From: Trichoderma breve
Lineage: Eukaryota; Ascomycota; Sordariomycetes; Hypocreales; Hypocreaceae
Length of the DNA: 64,000 nucleotides
Assembly (NCBI RefSeq): GCF_028502605.1
Contig: NC_079232.1
Coordinates: forward strand, 4,030,001 to 4,094,000
Direction of reading: 5' to 3'
In this document: piece after piece, positions 45,773-57,528 of the stretch
How positions within the stretch are numbered: position 1 is the stretch's first letter
Layout of the letters: each line of letters begins with the position of its first letter
Program-made: the position numbers and the translations under genes
The notes under the pieces: model-generated
What the model saw: only the letters and a program-made list of their open reading frames with translations
Told to the model about the DNA's origin: nothing
Database searches by the model: none

Positions 45773-47206
45773 ATGAGCGATCTCGACAAGTCCGTTCACA
45801 CACCGACCCTGGCTCATAATGTTGTTTGCCTGCTAATATGCATTGCAGAGCGATCGCGCAGCTGCGCTCGTGCCGCCCCATCCCGGAAGACCAAGTGCGA
45901 GAGCTCTGCCACCGTGCTAGAGAGCTTCTTATCGAAGAGGGCAACGTTGTCACCGTGACGGCGCCGGTAACGGTACGTCTCTCTCTCGGAGACTGAGATT
46001 GCAATGAGGAGGATTGGTACTAACCAATGCGGCTTTGCTATGGTGACAGATATGCGGCGATATTCACGGTCAGTTCCATGACCTGATGGAGCTTTTCCGC
46101 GTCGGCGGCGACGTTCCCGATACCAACTATCTCTTCATGGGTACGACTCTCCATACAAGCCTTGATCAATCGTCATTATCTCCTCCTAACGTTTTATGAA
46201 TCTTCTAGGTGACTTTGTCGACCGTGGCTTCTACTCTCTCGAATCATTTCTCCTCCTCCTCTGCCTCAAAGTTCGATACCCAGACCGCATGACACTGATT
46301 CGCGGCAACCACGAGTCACGGCAGATCACGACAGTGTATGGGTTTTATGATGAGTGTCTTCGCAAGTACGGCAGCGCAAATGTATGGCGCTATTGCTGCG
46401 ACGTATTTGATTACCTCGCTCTCGGCGCCATTGTTTTGGGTGCCTCCAGCACGCTCTCTCCCGGCTCGCCAGAGGACGACGACACCGAGATTGAAGTTTG
46501 CGATCAGGCCGGCTCTATAATCAGCCGGTTTCCCCGACAGCCCGCCAATCAATCTTCCCAAGAGAAACTCGACAACTCCAATAAAGCTACAGTGGACAAG
46601 ACGGGTCCACCCGGCACAGGAGCATCTGGATCCAGCAGTGGCAGCGTGGGAAACCCTACGGGGGCTATCCTCTGCGTGCATGGCGGATTGAGTCCTCTGG
46701 TCGACACAGTAGATAAGATTCGACTCATTGATCGTAAACAAGAGGTACCTCACGAGGGAGCCATGTGCGACCTTTTGTGGTCTGATCCGGATGAAATCGA
46801 CGGCTGGGGTCTCTCTCCCCGAGGAGCTGGATTCCTCTTTGGGGCCGATATTGTCAAAGTCTTCAACCACCGAAACGATCTAAGTCTCATTGCCCGTGCG
46901 CATCAGCTTGTTATGGAAGGGTTTAAGGAAATGTTTGATGCTTCCATTGTTACCGTCTGGTCTGCTCCTAATTACTGCTACCGATGTGGCAATGTCGCCG
47001 CCGTGCTGGAACTCACCGAGGACGAATCAGGCACTGGCATCTTCCAGAGAACAAATGGAGACGTCGGCCGTAGTTCCGGTGGCATAGTTGAGCCGAGAGG
47101 TGGTCCCAAGAATGGCCCTGCTCGACGGTATCGCGTGTTTCAAGCCGCGCCACAGGACTCTAGGGGGATGCCTGCCAAGAAACCAGTTGCAGATTATTTC
47201 TTGTGA
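45773..47206 (+). CDS. ppg1: PP2A-like Ser/Thr phosphatase, Ppg1 type
   Basis: Four exons, 45773-45789 (17 nt), 45849-45972, 46050-46140 and 46209-47206, encode 409 residues. The metal-binding signatures are all present: GDIHG, GDFVDRG, GNHE, the HGGLSP strand and [13 protein letters not shown]. The C-terminus is DYFL, the methylatable tail of PP2A-class catalytic subunits. An insert of about 85 residues (near 154-240, acidic then Ser/Gly-rich) interrupts the domain between ALGAIV and GAILCVHGG; it is absent in PP2A, PP4 and PP6 and points to the Ppg1 lineage. In yeast Ppg1 works with the STRIPAK-like Far complex (mitophagy control, glycogen). Sit4/PP6 is the alternative but less likely. Confidence 0.88.
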
Positions 47207-47829
47207 GGGAGGTCTTTTGGCTCGGTTTGCTTCATTCGTCTGTCTTTCCAGCATTTAGAGGGTTTTCTTCTCCTTTGCACACATTCACCGTTTTGTTTCT
47301 TGGTTATCCATAATCCAGGAGCAGCAAAGAAACTTGTATTTTTTAGGGGCGAACATATCGGATAACCAACTGTTGTTTCGGCGTACGGAGGTTCATAAAT
47401 ACAAATACAATCACAAGCACAGTAATCTTTTCAGCAGACGTTCGCTCATCTGCCGTTATCGGTTGTCTTTTTTTTTTTGTAAGCCGTTTCACCTCAACTT
47501 AATAATACTGCTCTAGGGTATTGGCCAACCTGAGGTTACACCAGAGCCTTGTGAACCCCCACTACATGTAGCTATATACCCGAGATCAATTGCTTCTCGC
47601 CTCTCATTGCATGAATGCATGTTATGTTAACCAATTGTAGCAAGACACGTGGTTTACCACCTGTAGATATTAGCTGCTGGATTCTCGGGCAATGTCGGCA
47701 TAAAACCGCCATTGCCGCCTAAACACAGATCTTTCTTTCCAATCTGACAAACAGTTTATCCTACAAGTTCATTTCCAATTTTATTAATTTATCAAAGGAA
47801 TCGGCTCTTTACTGTCAATAATATTCGCA
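47207..47829. other. Intergenic, ppg1 / NLR gene
   Basis: 623 bp between two plus-strand genes, AT-rich toward the NLR gene. No other gene. Confidence 0.5.
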
Positions 47830-50800
47830 ATGAAGGACTTGAAGCTTCTTTTTAAAAACAAAAGACTTAAAGCCCAAAAGACTACTGAGGTTGTCCCAAG
47901 ACCCTCGGGGGAAAGCTCAGTCCACAAAGAACTTGTCAGGGCAGGCAATGTCTTGTTATCTGTCGCTTTGTCACACCGTAAGCCTGCCATTCTATGACTA
48001 GGTGTTATGTAAAGCTAATACTGCGACCAACAGGACCACCTCCATCGGAAGACGCACAGATTGCACCCGAACAAACACAGACGGCGGGACACGAAGAAAG
48101 AATTGCTAAATCCCTGTGGGACCGAGTGCTACTGGAACTAAAGGGTTCAAAAGACCGAGACGCTATATATCTGATCGATGAAATCGAGAAACATTTTCCC
48201 CAGGATGGATCCTCTAATGCCAGACCGATAGTCATGACAGACCTAATATCAAGCATTAAAGAGGTGATAGAGCATCAATTTAAGGATAAGCATGGTCATA
48301 ATTCGACATCCGCCTATGTTGAAAAGACTATTTCTATCCTCAATCAGTTCATCTCAGTAGGTGATATTGCAGTTAGCTATGATCCAGTACATGCAGCCCT
48401 CCCATGGGCTGCTGTACGAGTGGTCCTTGTGGTAAGTATCATGCCATGGACGCCAAAACTTGAAAAGGACTGACGGTGTAACGTCCCGGTTAGGGTATTA
48501 CGGCGAATCAACAGTTAAATATTCGAATATTGGGAGGTCTGGCTTCTGTTACCTCACTTCTTCTGCAGTGCAACATGTATCAAAGGTTATACTTAACCTC
48601 CAGCTCTGCCACGGATGGTATCAAGGACGCTCTAGAGGCTCTCGAGAAATCCCTTGTTGACTCATACGTAACTTCTTTGTTTTTCCTCAGCTTCCTATAT
48701 TCTTGCAAAAACAAATCTATGGCAATCATAGCTCCATTTTTACTCGACGAGGTGGAGAAGAGAGTCAAGAATCTCGACGAGAGCGCTTCCCAACTTACTA
48801 GACGCGCAGACGACTGTGAGAGATTTTTTTGTTTCAATCAGAACAAATCCTTCAAAAAGCTTTTTGAGCTCATTGATAACTTGCAGCACTTGTCAAATTA
48901 CCACTTGTAAGGACCACTTCTTCATTCAAGTTTGAGGCTCTAACAGTACATAGAATACTTCTCAAAAGTATACAAAAGGAGTTCATCCTAAGTAAGCTTC
49001 AGGTTGCTCAAGGAGCAGCTTATGATGACTTTTCTCAAGCGTTCAGAGATGAATGCCACCCTGGCACACGGCTTGAAATACTTGACACCATATATAAGTG
49101 GGCAGCCGATCCATCTAGTCCCTCCATTTTCTGGTTACAAGGGTTGGCTGGGACTGGCAAATCAACCATAGCTCAGACAGTAGCAAAGAATCTTGACGGG
49201 AAAAGTCTGGGCGCAAGTTTTTTCTTCAAGCGAGGTGTGGGCGACCGTGGAACGGCTCGGCGGTTTTTTGCCACAATTGCGAGCCAAATGATCCGCAAGC
49301 AACCTATTTTAACGCAGGTTCTCCATGAGATACTTCAGGAAGAACCCGAGATCGGAAGCAAACTGTTGGAGACTCAGTTTCGGGAGTTGTGGGCTCGTCT
49401 TCTCAAGGAGGTTCATATCGAGTCTACTCCGGAGTGGACGACGATTGTGGTCGTTGTCGACGCACTCGATGAATGCGATCCGCCAAAGGATGCAAAGCTT
49501 CTGATCAAACTATTAACGGCACACAATATGGGCCCTCTTGTTAAAATCAAGATTTTTCTTACCAGCAGACCAGAATATCATATAAACCAACAGTTCAACA
49601 TTACAGATAGTATCCGTCAGAATATGATACTGCATCGGGTGGAAGAAACTATAATCCAGAGCGACATTAGGACTTTCTTAGAGAACGATATACAGGAATA
49701 CAAAATCCAGTATAACCATAATGAAGAAAATATGGGGCAAGATGAACCGCTTTCAGTGGAATGGCCTGGAAAAACGACACTCGATCGGCTAGTACGGATG
49801 GCGAGCCCTCTGTTTATCTCTGCTGCAACAATTTCTCGAATGCTCAGAAACGATCAGTGGCCAGCGACACCTAATCAAAAGATTGACTACATCCTGGAGT
49901 TCAGCACAAGGGGTGAAGGGCATGTGGAAGACTTGTACCGTTCCATTTTGGCTCAAATTATGGACAAAATTCCAACTCATGCCAGAAACAACTTTATCGC
50001 CGAGTTTCAGAAAATTGTTGGGTCAATCATTCTTCTTGCCAGCCCTCTATCTGTTTCTTCCCTCTCCAATTTGATTGGGATTCACAAGGGTGAAATATAC
50101 AACAAAATAAACCCTCTTTCTTCTGTGTTGGATGTCCAATCTGCGGATACGCCGATCAAACTATTCCATCTCTCATACCGAGATTTTTTATTAGATGAGA
50201 ATTCATTTATTGGCAAGAATAGCGAGTCCTGTCGAGGCTTACGAATCAAAGAAGCAACCATTCATGCGTTGTTGGCAGAGCGATGTGTACAATTGTTATC
50301 GACGGATTTGCATAACGATATCTGCAATCTTCAGGACCCAGGCGTGGGTAGAGAAGACGTTCAAAAAGAGACAATTGAGAAACATTTACCCCAAGCTATA
50401 GCTTACGCATGCATCTATTGGGTTTTCCATGTGCAAGCAGGAAAGACAGAGCTCCATGATGGAGGACCAGAGCATAAACTACTTCAATCCAAGATGCTAA
50501 ATTGGATCGAAGCGTTGACTTGGCTTGGAAGAATCAACGAAGGGGTTGAAATCATACTTACCTTGAAGACACTTGCCGATGTATGTTTCTTTCAGAATAC
50601 CCAATTTTCTGAATGGAGTACTAACCCTTGCCGCCCAGAGATGCCATTGTTTGGAAATGTCAAAGCTGCTCCAAGACGCCAACAGATTCATTCTCACGTT
50701 TAGACCAGCAATTCAAGAAGCACCATTGCAAATTTATAATTCAGCGCTCGTTTTTTCGCCAACGAATAGCATTATTCGGAAGATTTTTGAATCAGATGGT

Positions 50801-52726
50801 CCAAATTTCATCAAACAGATGCCCCAGATTGGTTCTGACTGGCCGGCTTGTGTACAAACCTTAGAACATGAGGAATTCGAATATCCTTTAACGGGTCTCA
50901 TCTTTTTATCCAACGGGAAATTGATAACCAGCGACCATAGCGGCTGTGTCAAGATCTGGGACATGACAACAGTATCTTGCGTTTATGAGTTCAATACCAA
51001 GGGGCCAGAGATAAATCGACTTCTCGCATGCCCAGATGGTAGACTCATAATTATAGGAGAGAGAGATATAGAGCTTTGGAACATCGAAGATCAACAATAT
51101 CTAAATACATTCTCGACTCTTCGAACGTGGCCATATGCAATCATATCCTCATCGCTTATCGGAGACGCTCTTTCCATCATATCATCAGAAAGAGATTACA
51201 CAGTCTTCAATGTATTATCTGGCGAATCCACAAGTGTTCAACTCAGTGGATTTCCTGGTTCTGTGGGTATAAAAGCATACATTTCGCAAGATGGCAAATG
51301 GGCTGCCTTTTTTGATTCACACGACATTGTTGTTTGGGATCTCCACGCCAATATTATTTGCCGAGAGTTCAAAAGCGAAACGCACAGGATTGATAAGGTT
51401 ATCTTCGACCATGATGGACAGTTCCTAATCATTGGGTACGACAAAGGCATTATTCAGTTCCTAGATATCAAGACGGGGGAAACAGGAGTAACGTTTGACG
51501 GACAAGTTGAAGGGATCACGGCGCTCGCTTTATCTAACAACCAAGAGATACTCGCAATTTCGGGCTATTCTAATGAGATAATTGCGATCTGGGATGTCGA
51601 AAATCAAGCTCTACGACACTTCCTTACCGGCCACACAGAGAAGATCTTTAACATGGCTTTCTCTCTAGACGACACAATGCTAGCATCCTCCTCAACCGAC
51701 CAGATCAAAATATGGGACTTACATACCCCACCTTCTACAACATCTGGGATCGGTGATGCTAGTACTATTACACACATGTCTCTGGACTCGAAGGGCCAAA
51801 CAATCTATTTTTCAACAAAAGACACGATTGGTACATTAGATTTGAAACACATGAGATACAACCCATTAGATATTGGTAAACCCGACGACCTGGTGTTTCA
51901 CGTTGAATTCTCAAGCTTCGCGCCTTTGGCGGCAATCCTGTTTGACGAATATATAGAGATATGGGATTTGAATCAGTGTCGTCAGATACAGACATTGCGG
52001 AATATACAAGTATCAAGCACGTCCCCGGAGCAACCTTCGAACGGCACAAATTTACAATGTGCTTTCCTCAAGGATAATCGGATAATTTACACGTCCAGCT
52101 CCAGCCAGTCCTGGGGCTTTTTTAGGACCTCTTTTAGGTCTGAGATACATATTATGGATTCTATTGCCGGCAATTCTAGGAGAATGTTGAAGGAACTTGA
52201 CGAGAAAATTAATAAAGTCGTCATATCTTCGGATAGCGCGAAAGTGGCATTCATCCACCGTTGGAACATTCGTATTGAGGATTTTTCGACGGATCGTCTA
52301 ATACCTGTGTCTATCATCAACGCGGATCTCAATGGCACATCTGTCATGTTTTCAGCCCAGGGGGCGCAGTTAATTACCATTGCGTCAAACGGCAAAATCG
52401 AGGTTTATAATACGTCGACAGGAGAAAATATTCTAGGCTTCTACCCTATTCCAGACATATTTGCCGAGTATATGGGATCCAAATTTCCTCCAGCCTTTGT
52501 CAACACGGATTTTATTGTCCACAAGCATATGGCTATTGAGAAAGCCAGACAATCAATGTTGAAGAAATATTGGACATCCCCAAATAAAGACTGGCTGATG
52601 AGAGATTCGAAGAGAGTATTATGGATACCTCTAGAATATCGCCCATCTCATGTTGCTGTATCTCAATCTCAGCTTATCTTCGGGTCCGGAAGCCGTATTA
52701 TCACGATGGTACTTGATGGATTGTAG
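47830..52726 (+). CDS. NLR-like STAND protein: NACHT_N, NACHT, WD40
   Basis: Five exons, 47830-47977, 48034-48431, 48494-48815, 48887-50580 and 50639-52726, encode 1,549 residues with no internal stop. The N-terminal 30 residues are basic ([14 protein letters not shown]). Residues about 75-340 form a helical NACHT-associated domain ([37 protein letters not shown]). The P-loop GLAGTGKST sits near 375 and Walker [12 protein letters not shown] near 480. From about 925 to 1480 there are 12 or so degenerate WD40 blades ending in KIWD, IELWN, VVWD, IAIWD or similar. Fungal NACHT-WD40 proteins sense non-self or stress and can trigger regulated cell death. The repeats are divergent, so this is not the fast-evolving highly identical HNWD type. 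The gene is AT-richer than its neighbours. Confidence 0.9.
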
Positions 52727-53927
52727 TATGGCAGTTTTTCATAAATAATTAAAGGGGTATACTAGCCAAAACCCTGAGTCTTCTATCCAGCATGCCCTGC
52801 CTCAAGATTGTAGTGATAAGACTAGTAACTAGAGGAACATAACTATAGCAGCAGATATTAGAACAGAGGATAAGGATAGTAGCAGATACTTAAAGAGTCA
52901 TGTTGGTTGTTTACCAACTGTGCTTGTTGAGTAAACAAGCAAATAAAAGGATTTCCTTTGCATCACGTTCCGATATTTGAACGTCAAGCAGTCGCCGAGG
53001 TGCTTCATACCTACTTAGTAGGCAGGTAGCTCTCCAACAGCTTTATAGGGGATAAGTCACCTTAGACATCACCTTCGGTCCCTACCTACGAAATTGCTGT
53101 CGAAAAACGTCCTTCCAGGCCTTCATGCTATACGTAAGACGCTCCTTGTCTCATAATTCGGTAAATGGAACCAGTGACATCCGTGAGATCCTAGGGATGA
53201 GAGAATTCCTGGTATTATATTCTGCGATACCGTTTCCTCGCCGCATGTAATTAATTATAAGTTTAATTTATACGCTTGAAACTCTTTTACTGAATTCGAT
53301 TTCGTTACGTATATTTACGATATAGAAGCCGACTACCTTGGGCAGCGGCTCCATACGTTGGGAATTCGAGTCCACCCCATCTCCGCTAACACGGAAGCAA
53401 TTACATAAAAGCCACCACTTCTAATTCTTTGGTAATTCTGTATAAGACAGGACCGTTGCACGTATGTATACCATTATATGCTCTTCAATTCAGTTTTTTT
53501 CTCGTTCAATCAGGTAATGTTTGGCTATTCGGGAGTGTTGCTTCATCCAAACCAGTATAATTACGGATTCAGGTTGGCATGGTTGTCCTATCCAAGTAAG
53601 AATGGCCTTGAAACCGATTATCTATAGATGAGTTTCACCGATCCTCCTCTAAACAGTAGAGCAAAGCACTGGCATGAATGAATATTAATGCTGTCTCTTT
53701 CTCCTATTTAGTTTCCCTTTTGTCTACTCAATATTACCAACTGCATCCTCTCCCAATGTCTTCTAGTGCCTCCAACTTCACAATGCACAACTGGAGCAAA
53801 ATGTTGTCGTCCGGCCTTGCATTATCGCAGCTAAAAGTAGGGGCAGTGGCATCATGCCGTCAAGGATTTATGCTTATTAAAGGACATGCGAGTCCACAGT
53901 GCCATTCATCTGTAGAGGAGTTTAGTT
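52727..53927. other. Intergenic downstream of the NLR gene
   Basis: 1.2 kb, AT-rich, no gene. A 7-bp stem hairpin (GCTTGTT, 5-nt loop, AACAAGC) lies at 52922-52940, about 200 bp after the stop. It may sit in the 3' UTR, but fungal termination does not rely on it. Confidence 0.45.
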
Positions 53928-54227
53928 TCAGGACTTGTAACCCTTGCTGAGAACCTTTGTGTGTTTCAGCTCGATAATTTTGGCCATCTCCTCCGTTACG
54001 AAGTTGTGATTATCGTTTCTGAAGTGGTCAAGGATGTGCTCGAGTGAGGCTTCTGCTTCTTTGCGGGTACATACGTGTGTTACTTCCATGAGGAAGGACT
54101 CGCTTTGTTGACTCTTGTTCATAGCTTTGACTAGAAGTGATACAAGGGTCGAATTGTCGGGTAGAATAGCAGGAGGCTGTTTCTGGGGCGATGTTGGAAT
54201 TACGTCTTCACTGAGAATTTGAAGCAT
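53928..54227 (-). CDS. Orphan 99-residue helical protein
   Basis: Not recognised. Intronless frame starting MLQILSEDVIPTSP, with a predicted helical core (STLVSLLVKAMNKSQQSE, KEAEASLEHILDHF). The same frame continues upstream for over 60 codons of Ser/Pro-rich sequence, interrupted only by the TAA at 54240-54242. So this could be the 3' half of a broken or misread longer gene. No signal peptide. Confidence 0.4.
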   Translation of the reverse strand: MLQILSEDVIPTSPQKQPPAILPDNSTLVSLLVKAMNKSQQSESFLMEVTHVCTRKEAEASLEHILDHFRNDNHNFVTEEMAKIIELKHTKVLSKGYKS

Positions 54228-54242
54228 ACGCGAATTCCCTTA

Positions 54243-55122
54243 GGATGGCCCTCTGTCGATGCGTAATTCTTTGTCGTTTGTATTGAACGTCTCTCGTTGG
54301 GGAGGTGGGAATCCTGTATGCGAAATATTTGGGGAAGGTGGAAGCTCTGAAGCATCAGAGAATGCGGAAATAGATGGCAAAATGGAGTTTGTTGGTTCAG
54401 AAATGTGAGACTTGGATGAATGAAGGAAGAAGGAAGAAGCTCTTAGCCAGGCGTCACGTCAATGTGAACTTAATGGGGGTTTCTGCCCTCTTGCCGCCTC
54501 CTGGCTAGCACTGTGAGTGACTGGCCAGCCAGCGCCTCAAGTTATCTGCCTATTGATAGCAGAGGAGTATCAGAGAAATGCAGTAATACTAGGAGACACT
54601 AACAAATAGGGCGTGAATAGGATCTTAACGACTGGCTATGCGTGGGAATAGAATATTGTCATGTTTTGCACACACACCCTGATGAGTTGAGCACTTGCCT
54701 CTACCACGAAAGCAAACCGACTGGATGCTCATGTGAATGCATCCGTGGCACAAGCAGAGACATGAATACAGGCGTCTGAGGAGAGAGTGCTTTTGATTGA
54801 AGACTAATGAAGTTGAGATTGGATCCTTCTTGATCCTTGTGAAGGTATCGAGACCCCAGAAACCCATGACGCTGGCTTTACCCAATACACTCCCCAAAAG
54901 ACTCGTCCCTATCCCAATCATTGAGCCGCGCATCAACCAGAAGTGTTACTCCTCCTCCCATTGTCCCTTTGTAAACCCTTCAGCAGCGTGAGATAAATGA
55001 TCAACGCCAAGTAACTCAGTAGAAACCGCCATATCCATGCCCCGTGTCAAATCCACCAGCCCAGCGCCGAAATTCCTCTCGTTCCATCAAGCCTAGATGG
55101 CAGATTATGCCGCGGGAGATGC
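54243..55122. other. Intergenic between orphan ORFs
   Basis: 880 bp. Apart from the open Ser/Pro-rich frame on the minus strand at about 54243-54450, nothing is supported. The minus-strand frame 54625-54936 has no protein-like features. Confidence 0.4.
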
Positions 55123-55737
55123 TCAATTCTCGAAAGAGCCCTTGTCCTGATGCAAGTGGTTTCCCTTCTCGTTGTGGATAGTGAGAAGCTCCACAAGTTC
55201 GGGATCCAGTTGTGGAAGTTCAATCCCACGCCTGGTGTGCCAATCCACACGCAGCAAGAACATTGCGAGCATCGACAACAAGTCGTCGAAAAGAGCTTTC
55301 TGCTCAGGTTCGAGCGTGAGCTTCTCCAAGGCCTGCCCCATCTCTTTGATAGCAGAGCGCATGACTACAGTAGACGCCCAGTAGTTGTAGCCGGGAATTG
55401 TCAACATCTCCTGCCGTTCGATGGCTGTCTTGTCTGCCTCTGCGTCCTTGAGCCACTGAACGTACTTTTGATCCTTCTGTTGATGGATCCATGCCGAGAA
55501 CAGTGCCTTGGCCTCCGGCTCCATCACCTGAAGCTTGTGGGGCGTGAGGGTTGCTGCGATATCCGCGCTCAGTTCGTCAGTCCACTTCTCGCGAAGGCGT
55601 AGGAGCAGCGGCTGCATCTCGGCCATGACGGTCTTTCTCTCGAGTTTCCGGATGATCTTGAACATAACGTCTGGTGGCGTGGGGTATCCGATGGGGAAGA
55701 GGGCATCCATCGTCTCATCGCTCATCTTCATCTTCAT
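55123..55737 (-). CDS. Orphan 204-residue hypothetical protein
   Basis: Not recognised. Intronless frame from MKMKMSDETMDALF. It is almost entirely helical by composition (VMFKIIRKLERKTVMAEMQ, LLLRLREKWTDELSADIAATL, EMGQALEKLTLEPEQKALFDDL), without a signal peptide, membrane helix or Cys. The composition and even codon phase support a real gene. It sits between the NLR gene and the CVNH gene in the AT-richer accessory stretch. Confidence 0.6.
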   Translation of the reverse strand: MKMKMSDETMDALFPIGYPTPPDVMFKIIRKLERKTVMAEMQPLLLRLREKWTDELSADIAATLTPHKLQVMEPEAKALFSAWIHQQKDQKYVQWLKDAEADKTAIERQEMLTIPGYNYWASTVVMRSAIKEMGQALEKLTLEPEQKALFDDLLSMLAMFLLRVDWHTRRGIELPQLDPELVELLTIHNEKGNHLHQDKGSFEN

Positions 55738-56838
55738 CGTGAAAGATGGTAGTGCTTGGACTTTGGTGGGAAGTATTGAAGAGGGTGGTAGGTAGGCACT
55801 CGAAGAGGTTTGAATGAGGTGGCGATGATGATGATGAAGAGGAAGAGTGAGTGGAAGAGGAAGAAAGAGAGGAAGAGAAAATGAATAGTGACTTGTATTA
55901 AATAGAAGAAAAATTAAATGTGTGGCAGCTGTCAGGGTTAGGCAGCATCAGTGTTCGGCAACTGGCGATGATTTACGGTCGTGAGCCGAGTGTACTCTAC
56001 GGGCAGCTGACAACCATTTGATACATTGGTACGTAGATAGTTACGTGTGTTGCCATCTTCTCCCATGAATTCAATTCGAACTAAATGGCGTTCTCCCTCG
56101 AAGACTTAAGAAGGGCCCAATTTTGTGGTATCTCGTTGTGAGAAGCTGGGGTTATGGCTTCATTGTTTGAGGGTGACAGTTGAACTCCTTCTTCGAAACA
56201 TAGTGTACGACGTGATAACATCATCTCAGCTTTCAGAGTATCTACCTGACTAGTTGGATACGCTATGCAGGCAATTAAATGCGTGAATAACTATTCGGCA
56301 ACCCAAATTGGCTATCTAGCACTCTGGAGGCTGCGTGAAGTTGGAGCATCGAAACTGGAGGTAAAGGAAAGCCTCATAGCTACAAAGTATACTCCCCTAT
56401 TGTCTACCACTAATGTTATATTCCTCCAAGATCTGCGGTCATTGGTATATATTTTTCAGTATTTTCGACCGTCACTATACTCGTCTAGTATTTGTTACTG
56501 ACACTAGGTACTAGGTACTACTAAATTCGCGACACGGGATACTGGATAGCATATCGGGGTGCTGAATAGACGTACCCGTGAATGCGGACAATAGAATCAG
56601 AAGATGAATGGCAATTATACACTAGGCCTAAGGCAATTTACAAGCAATATTGACATCAAATGTGATTCAATTTGCACTCTTGATATGTATTCGCTAGCAT
56701 CTCCTAAGCTGACTTCAGATGTTCCCAATACCATCCATCCATCTTCATGCATTTAACTAAACACATAGCTTATCCATTTATCAGCTCCTCCATCCTCGGT
56801 AACTTGCTTTCTCTCAAAGAAAGAGGGTCATTGGTCTC
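55738..56838. other. Intergenic
   Basis: 1.1 kb between the orphan and CVNH genes. The plus-strand frame 56265-56501 is unsupported. AT-rich, no gene seen. Confidence 0.45.
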
Positions 56839-57528
56839 CTAGACAAAGGCTGGGCCCATGCTACCAGCATTCTCGCCACAGACGAAACGTCCGTCAACCA
56901 GCTTGACGGCCAAGGGGTTTCCAACTATTTCTCATTAGCATCTCTCCTGTCCAGGTAGAAAGGAAGTTCACTCACCACGAGATCCAATCTCCAAAGCAGT
57001 GAACTTTGGCATCCGGTTGTCGTCCAGACAGTTACACTTGAGGTTCATGTTGTCCCCACTATGGACATTGTCAATCGTGCAAGGCCTGCAAGTAGCATCA
57101 AATCCACCACTGTAAGAACCGCAACGTCAGTCTAACCATCTTAAATAACACAATGATGCATACTAAACTTACCCTGCTTGGTATACCAATTTACCCCCAA
57201 CATTTCCGATACACTCATTCAAGTTCAAGCTCGTCTTCCACCAATCACCAGCACTGTTCCTGCAAAGACCATCAAGAGTCGTCATACCGACCTTTCCATG
57301 TCCTCCCAGCGTAATCTTCTCACAAGTGCCATCAAAAGCAGCATCAGCGGGAACCTTAACAGCCTCCTGCGTAGCGTTCCGAGCCAGGTGATTGAAGCCG
57401 GGAAGTTCCACAACCGGAGCGTCCTGACCCTGAACCTCGGGGACATGTTGGCCAACAGATTGGTCCTGAGCAGGAGCTGCAATGCTGGTACCCGCCAGCG
57501 CGAGGAAGAGAACGACGATAGACTGCAT
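56839..57528 (-). CDS. Secreted cyanovirin-N (CVNH) domain protein
   Basis: Three exons, 57528-57173, 57109-56976 and 56924-56839, encode 191 residues. The signal peptide is MQSIVVLFLALAGTSIAAPA. A linker with an N-glycosylation site (ARNATQ) follows. The CVNH fold shows its two related halves: FDGTCEKITLGG with CRNSAGDWWKTSLNLNECIGN and GGKLVYQAG in the first, then GGFDATCRPC, MNLKCNCLDD and a third-exon tail in the second. SLNLNECIGN is the most characteristic family stretch. CVNH proteins are small lectins, often mannose-binding; fungal roles are unclear and sugar binding is inference. The protein ends in GENAGSMGPAFV. Only splicing reveals the second half. Confidence 0.87.

Noticed and set aside
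53330..53400. tRNA-like TTCGAGTCC segment
   Set aside because: No acceptor stem or anticodon arm could be paired around it.
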